The notes beneath the pieces are model-generated. The model searched no databases and was not told the origin of the DNA. It worked only from the letters and a program-made list of their open reading frames with translations. The position numbers and the translations under genes were made by a program. Below, one piece after another: positions 59,101 to 64,000 of a stretch of DNA of 64,000 nt. The DNA lies in NCBI RefSeq assembly GCF_002575655.3, contig NC_053040.3, forward strand, positions 358,358,267 to 358,422,266. Reading direction: 5' to 3'. Positions within the stretch are counted from its first letter, which is position 1, and each line of letters starts with the position of its first letter. This DNA is from Aegilops tauschii subsp. strangulata. Lineage: Eukaryota; Streptophyta; Magnoliopsida; Poales; Poaceae.

Positions 59101-60123
59101 GATGGCGATCACATCGACCTTGGAACCATTCCCGACGCGCATCGTCACCTCGTCCTTCGCCAGTCTCCGCTTATTCTGCAGCTCCTGTTTTGAGTTACAA
59201 ATATGAGCAACCGCACCGGTATCAAATACCCAGGAGCTACTACGAGTACTGGTAAGGTACACATCAATTACATGTATATCACCTATACCTTTGGTGTTGC
59301 CGACCTTCTTGTCCGCTAAGTATTTGGGGCAGTTCCGCTTCCAGTGACCACTTCCCTTGCAATAAAAGCACTCAGTCTCAGGCTTGGGTCCATTCTTTGA
59401 CTTCTTCCCGGCAACTGGCTTACCGGGCGCGGCAACTCCCTTGCCGTCCTTCTTGAAGTTCTTCTTACCCTTGCCTTTCTTGAACTTAGTGGTTTTATTC
59501 ACCATCAACACTTGATGTTCCTTTTTGATCTCCACCTCCGCTGATTTCAGCATTGAATATACCTCAGGAATGGTCTTTTCCATCCCCTGCATATTGAAGT
59601 TCATCACAAAGCTCTTGTATCTTGGTGGAAGCGACTGAAGGATTCTGTCAATGACCGCGTCATCCGGGAGATTAACTCCCAGCTGAGACAAGCGGTTGTG
59701 TAACCCAGACATTTTGAGTATGTGCTCACTGACAGAACTATTTTCCTCCATTTTACAACTGAAGAACTTGTCGGAGACTTCATATCTCTCGACCCGGGCA
59801 TGAGCTTGGAAAACCATTTTCAGCTCTTCGAACATCTCATATGCTCCATGTTTCTCAAAACGCTTTTGGAGCCCCGGTTCTAAGCTGTAAAGCATGCCGC
59901 ACTGAACGAGGGAGTAATCATCAGCACGTGATTGCCAAGCGTTCATAACGTCTTGGTTCTCTGGGATGGGTGCTTCACCTAGCGGTGCTTCTAGGACATA
60001 ATCTTTCTTGGCAGCTATGAGGATGATCCTCAGGTTCCGGACCCAGTCCGTATAGTTGCTGCCATCATCTTTCAGCTTGGTTTTCTCTAGGAACGCGTTG
60101 AAGTTGAGGGCAACGTGGGCCAT
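56143..60123 (-). CDS. Copia gag-pol polyprotein, single open frame of 1326 codons
   Basis: Order as in Ty1/copia: gag (MAHVALNFNAFLEKTKL start; RYKSFVMNFNMQGM), CCHC knuckle (CFYCKGSGHWKRNC, about residue 251), protease (WVFDTGAVAHIC, about 302), integrase HHCC (HCRLGHIG...CEPCLMGK, about 437-480) and core, GKK-type linker, reverse transcriptase (DVKTAFLNG; YVDD about 1000), RNase H (GYVDASF, CEAEYMA, LFCDNTGA). Read in full with no stop. One key residue is changed: integrase HTDVCGP is HTNVCGP (codon AAT at 58624-58626, residue about 500), so the first Asp of the DDE triad is Asn; element B keeps Asp. The RT and RNase H acidic residues look intact. Start chosen at ATG 60123 because the gag sequence begins there. 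Length is close to BARE-1-type polyproteins. Confidence 0.95.
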   Translation of the reverse strand: MAHVALNFNAFLEKTKLKDDGSNYTDWVRNLRIILIAAKKDYVLEAPLGEAPIPENQDVMNAWQSRADDYSLVQCGMLYSLEPGLQKRFEKHGAYEMFEELKMVFQAHARVERYEVSDKFFSCKMEENSSVSEHILKMSGLHNRLSQLGVNLPDDAVIDRILQSLPPRYKSFVMNFNMQGMEKTIPEVYSMLKSAEVEIKKEHQVLMVNKTTKFKKGKGKKNFKKDGKGVAAPGKPVAGKKSKNGPKPETECFYCKGSGHWKRNCPKYLADKKVGNTKGIGDIHVIDVYLTSTRSSSWVFDTGAVAHICNSKQELQNKRRLAKDEVTMRVGNGSKVDVIAIGMLPLHLPTGLVLNLNNCYLVPALSMNIVSGSCLIRDGYSFKSENNGCSIYMRDMFYGHAPLVNGLFLMNLERDVTHIHSVNTKRCKVDNDSPTYLWHCRLGHIGVKRMKKLHADGLLESLDYESFDTCEPCLMGKMTKTPFSGTMERATNLLEIIHTNVCGPMSVEARGGYHYVLTLTDDLSRYGYVYLMKHKSGTFEKFKEFQSEVENQRDRKIKFLRSDRGGEYLSHEFGMHLRKCGIVSQLTPPGTPQRNGVSERCNRTLLDMVRSMMSLTDLPLSFWGYALETAAFTLNRAPSKSVETTPYGLWFGKKPKLSFLKVWGCNAYVKKLQPEKLEPKSEKCVFIGYPKETIGYTFYLRSEGKIFVAKNGSFLKKEFLSKEVSGRKVELDEVIVTPSEPESSAAREDVPVVPTPTGEEVNDDDHEASDQVTAELRRSTRTRSAPEWYGNPVLEIMLLDNGEPSNYEEAMAGPDSDKWLEAMKSEIGSMYENEVWTLTDLPDDRRAIENKWIFKKKTDADGNVTIYKARLVAKGYRQVQGVDYDETFSPVAKLKSIQIMLAISAFYDYEIWQMDVKTAFLNGFLKEELYMMQPEGFVDPKNANKVCKLQRSIYGLVQASRSWNIRFDEMIKAFGFTQTYGEACVYKKVSGSSVAFLLLYVDDILLIGNDIEFLESIKAYLNKCFSMKDLGEAAYILGIKIYRDRSRRLIGLSQSTYLEKILKKFNMDQSKKGFLPVLQGVQLSTAQCPTTAEDREKMSVIPYASAIGSIMYAMLCTRPDVNLAVSLVGRYQSNPGMEHWTAVKNILKYQKRTKDMFLVYGGDEELVVKGYVDASFDTDLDDSKSQTGYVYILNGGAVSWCSCKQSVVAGSTCEAEYMAASEAAQEAIWMKEFITDLGVIPNASGPMTLFCDNTGAIALAKEPRFHRKTRHIKRRFNSIRESVQNGDIDICKVHTDLNVADPLTKPLPRAKHDQHQNSMGVRFVTM

Positions 60124-60364
60124 TTGACCTACAAGACATATTGTAAAGATTTTAGACTAAGTTCATGATAATTAAGTTCATCTAATCAAATTATTCAATG
60201 AACTCCCACTCAGATAGACATCCCTCTAGTCATCTAAGTGAAACATGATCCGAGTTAACTAGGCCGTGTCCGATCATCACGTGAGACGGACTAGTCAAGA
60301 TCGGTGAACATCTTCATGTTGATCGTATCTTCTATATGACTCATGCTCGACCTTTCGGTCTTCC

Positions 60365-60464
60365 GTGTTCCGAGGCCATGTCTGTACATGCTAGGCTCGT
60401 CAAGTCAACCTAAGTGTATTGCGTGTGTTCCGAGGCCATGTCTGTACATGCTAGGCTCGTCAAC
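60365..60464 (-). repeat. 60 bp tandem duplication in the leader of element C
   Basis: Copies start at 60365 and 60425 and match those of element A (38694, 38754). A separate short run of GATCTCCATCATCAT units lies at about 60746-60790 and is absent from element A. Confidence 0.9.
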
Positions 60465-61445
60465 ACCCGTTGTATGCGAATGTTAGAATCTATCACACCC
60501 GATCATCACGTGGTGCTTCGAAACAACGAACCTTCGCAATGGTGCACAGTTAGGGGGAACACTTTCTTGAAATTATTATAAGGGATCATCTTACTTACTA
60601 CCGTCGTTCTAAGCAAATAAGATGTAAAACATGATAAACATCACATGCAATCAAATAGTGACATGATATGGCCAATATCATTTTGCTCCTTTGATCTCCA
60701 TCTTCGGGGCGCCATGATCATCTTCGTCACCGGCATGACACCATGATCTCCATCATCATGATCTCCATCATCATGATCTCCATCATCGTGTCTTCATGAA
60801 GTTGTCACGCCAACGATTACTTCTACTTCTATGGCTAACGTGTTCAGCAATAAAGCAAAGTAATTTACATGGCGTTATTCAATGACACGCAGGTCATACA
60901 AAAAATAAGGACAACTCCTATGGCTCCTGCCGGTTGTCATACTCATCGACATGCAAGTCGTGATTCCTATTACAAGAACATGATATACATCACATATATC
61001 TCATTCATCACATCCTTTTGGCCATATCACATCACAAGGCACATGCTGCAAAAACAAGTTAGACGTCCTCTAATTGTTGTTGCATGTTTTTACGTGGCTT
61101 CTATAGGTTTCTAGCAACAACGGTTCTTACCTACGTAAAACCACAACGTGATATGCCAATTTCTATTTACCCTTCATAAGGACCCTTTATATCGAATCCG
61201 TTCCGACTAAAGTGGGAGAGACAGACACCCGGTAGCCACCTTATGCAACTAGTGCATGTCAGTCGGTGGAACCTGTCTCACGTAAGCGTACGTGTAAGGT
61301 CGGTCCGGGCCGCTTCATCCCACAATACCGCTGAAACAAGATAAGACTAGTAGTGGCAAGAAAAATTGACAACATCTACGCCCACAACTGCTTTGTGTTC
61401 TACTCGTGCATAGTAACTACGCATAGGCCTCGCTCATGATGCCAC

Positions 61446-63152
61446 TGTTGGGGATCGTTGCAGAATTTTAAAATTTTCTACGCATCACCAAGATCCATCT
61501 ATGGAGTTTACTAGCAACGAGAAGGAAGGAGTGCATCTACGTACCCTTGTAGATCGCGAGCGGAAGCGTTCAAGTGAACGGGGTTGATGGAGTCGTACTT
61601 GTCGTGATCCAAATCACCGATGACCGAGCGCCGAACGGACGACACCTCCGCGTTCAACACACGTACGGAGCAGCGAAGTCTCCTCCATCTTGATCCAGCA
61701 AGGGGGAAGGAGAGGTTGATGGAGATCCAGCAGCACGACGGCGTGGTGGTGGAAGTAGCGGGAATCCCGGCAGGGCTTCGCCAAGCACAAGCGGGAGAGA
61801 GAGGTGTCACGGGAGGGAGAGGGAGGCGCCGGGGGCTGTGGTACTGCTGCCCTCCCTCCCCCCTTTATATAGGCCCCCTGGGGGGGCGCCGGCCCTGGGA
61901 TCCCATCTACAGGGGGGCGGCGGCCAAGGGGGGGAAACTTCCCCCCCAAGTCAGGTGGGGCGCCCCCCACCCCAGGGTTTCCAACCCTAGGCGCAGGGGG
62001 AGGCCCATGGGGGGCGCACCAGCCCACCAGGGGCTGGTTCCCCTCCCACTTCAGCCCATGGGGCCCTCCGGGATAGGTGGCCCCACCCGGTGGGCCCCCG
62101 GGACCCTTCCGGTGGTCCCGGTACAATACCGATAACCCCCGAAACTTTCCCGGTGGCCGAAACTGGACTTCCTATATATAATTCTTCACCTCCGGACCAT
62201 TCCGGAACTCCTCGTGACGTCCGGGATCTCATCCGGGACTCCGAACAACTTTTGGGTTTCCGCATACTAATATCTCTACAACCCTAGCGTCACCGAACCT
62301 TAAGTGTGTAGACCCTACGGGTTCGGGAGACATGCAGACATGACCGAGACGGCTCTCCGGTCAATAACCAACAGCGGGATCTGGATACCCATGTTGGCTC
62401 CCACATGTTCCACGATGATCTCATCGGATGAACCACGATGTCGAGGATTCAATCAATCCCGTATACAATTCCCTTTGTCAATCGGTATGTTACTTGCCCG
62501 AGATTCGATCGTCGGTATCCCAATACCTTGTTCAATCTCGTTACCGGCAAGTCTCTTTACTCGTACCGTAATGCATGATCCCGTGGCTAACTCCTTAGTC
62601 ACATTGAGCTCATTATGATGATGCATTACCGAGTGGGCCCAGAGATACCTCTCCGTCATACGGAGTGACAAATCCTAGTCTCGATCCATGCCAACTCAAC
62701 AGACACTTTCGGAGATACCCGTAGTGCACCTTTATAGTCACCGAGTTACGTTGTGACGTTTGGTACACCCAAAGCACTCCTACGGTATCCGGGAGTTGCA
62801 TGATCTCATGGTCTAAGGAAATGATACTTGACATTGGAAAAGCTCTAGCAAACGAACTACACGATCTTTTATGCTATGCTTAGGATTGGGTCTTGTCCAT
62901 CACATCATTCTCCTAATGATGTGATCCTGTTATCAATGACATCCAATGTCCATAGTCAGGAAACCATGACTATCTGTTGATCAACGAGCTAGTCAACTAG
63001 AGGCTTACTAGGGACACATTGTGGTCTATGTATTCACACATGTATTACGATTTCCGGATAACACAATTATAGCATGAACAATAGACAATTATCATGAACA
63101 AAGAAATATAATAATAACCATTTATTATTGCCTCTAGGGCATATTTCCTACA
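61446..63152 (-). repeat. 5' LTR of copia element C
   Basis: 1707 bp; minus strand opens TGTAGGAAATATGCCC (a T-to-A change from TGTTGG at base 4) and closes ATCCCCAACA. TATA box TATATAAA (minus) at 61864-61871. Confidence 0.95.
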
Positions 63153-63157
63153 GAAAC

Positions 63158-64000
63158 ACAAGTCTGAAACACTTGAAAAGTTCAAAGATTTTCAGAGTGA
63201 AGTAGAGAATCATCATAACAAGAAAATAAAGTTTCTACGATCTGATCGCAGAGGCAAATATTTGAGTTACGAGTTTGGCCTTCAATTAAAACAATGTGGA
63301 ATAGTTTCACAAACTCATGCCACCTGGGACACCACAGCATAATGGTGTGTCCGAACATCATAACCGTACTTTATTGGATGTAGTGCAATCTATGATGTCT
63401 CTTACCGATTTAGCAGTATCGTTTTGGGGTTATGCATTAGAGACAACTACATTCACGTTAAATAGGGCACCGTCTAAATCCGTTGAGACGACACCGTATG
63501 AACTATGGTTTGGCAAGAAACCTAAGTTGTCGTTTCTGAAAGTTTGAGGTTGCAATGCTTATGTGAAAAAGTTTCAACCTGATAAGCTCAAACCCAAATC
63601 GGAGAAGTGCGTCTTCATAGGATACCCAAAATAAAATGTTGGGTACACCTTCTATCACAGATCCGAAGGCAAGATCTTTGTTGCTAAGAATGGATCCTTT
63701 CTAGAGAAGAAGTTTCTCTCGAAAGAAGTGAGTGGGAGGAAAGTAGAACTTGATGATGTAATTGTACCTTCTCCCGAATTGGAAAATAGTTCATCACAGA
63801 AATCAATTCCAGTGATGCCTACACCAATTAGTGAGGAAGATTAATGATGATGATCATGAAACTTCCGATCAAGCTACTACCGAACCTCGTAGGTCAACCA
63901 GAGTACGGTCCGCACTAGAGTGGTACGGTAATCCTATTCTGGGGGTCATGTTACTTGACCATGACGAACCTACGGACTACGAGGAAGTGATGATGAGCCC
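63158..64000 (+). pseudogene. Copia element B integrase core continued (decayed, runs off the window)
   Basis: Resumes directly after the second GAAAC: HKSETLEKFKDFQSEVEN, KFLRSDRRGKYL (second catalytic Asp), a frameshift near 63315, PGTPQHNGVSEHHNRTLLD (catalytic Glu), SFWGYALETTTFTLNRAPS. A stop follows at about 63547 (TGA where Trp is expected), then more readable linker (KPKSEKCVFIGYP) to the window end. Joining it to 51571-54413 gives one continuous integrase region. Confidence 0.92.

Larger units (their letters stand above)
54414..63152 (-). mobile_element. Ty1/copia element C (Angela/BARE-1 type), nested in element B
   Basis: 8739 bp, LTRs 54414-56110 and 61446-63152, flanked by the duplication GAAAC (54409-54413 and 63153-63157). 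Minus orientation: polypurine AAGTGGGAGAC beside 56110; TGGCATCATGAGC PBS-like beside 61446. LTRs differ at roughly 25-30 positions by hand count plus a 13 bp deletion near 55613, so it is older than element A although its gag-pol frame is open. Confidence 0.96.

Overview
The window is plant nuclear DNA from a large-genome grass, most likely wheat or a close Triticeae relative. Evidence: nested LTR retrotransposons with 1.7 kb LTRs of the Angela/BARE-1/WIS (Ty1/copia) type, a Ty3/gypsy LTR opening TGATACGTCTCC, a grass-type AGO1 gene, and no operons or bacterial signals. Family names are recalled from memory, not searched.

Layout. 1-8900: a minus-strand Ty3/gypsy chromodomain element (truncated 3' LTR, gag-pol, an extra ORF upstream of gag, PBS, complete 2.8 kb 5' LTR) that landed in a LINE whose 3' part lies at 8901-10233. 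10460-12320: a degenerate AT-rich array with two interleaved motifs. 13439-19918: the one clear host gene, a minus-strand ARGONAUTE1 with 22 coding exons (1067 codons plus stop), an intact slicer tetrad and a miR168-like target site; a GC-rich leader/promoter and a small MITE lie upstream. 21776-31110: small or non-autonomous elements: a Pack-TIR-like element with a gene fragment, an inverted-repeat element, a 2.5 kb TRIM/LARD-like element with 165 bp LTRs, a possible gene 5' end, a polyadenylated retroposon-like sequence, a LINE RNase H relic and an AT-rich repeat.

31545-42465 is the 3' LTR and 3' internal part of a second gypsy element, split by copia element A (33008-41459, TSD CGCCT). 42466-49832 looks like one end of a CACTA-type element carrying a 45 bp minisatellite, a decayed GRF-zinc-finger gene, three other decayed ORFs and a ~500 bp tandem repeat. 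Copia element B (plus strand) starts at 49833 and runs past the window end; it is interrupted by copia element C (54414-63152, TSD GAAAC), which has one uninterrupted 1326-codon gag-pol frame.

The most interesting signals are: (1) element A has nearly identical LTRs but a wrecked coding region, while element C has more diverged LTRs and an open polyprotein, suggesting a defective lineage moved in trans; (2) catalytic Asp-to-Asn changes in the integrase of C and in the reverse transcriptase of the first gypsy element; (3) the two-motif array at 10.5-12.3 kb; (4) the cluster of related-looking decayed ORFs in the CACTA-like region. I found no clearly new molecular system; the window reads as an AGO1 gene island in nested transposable elements.
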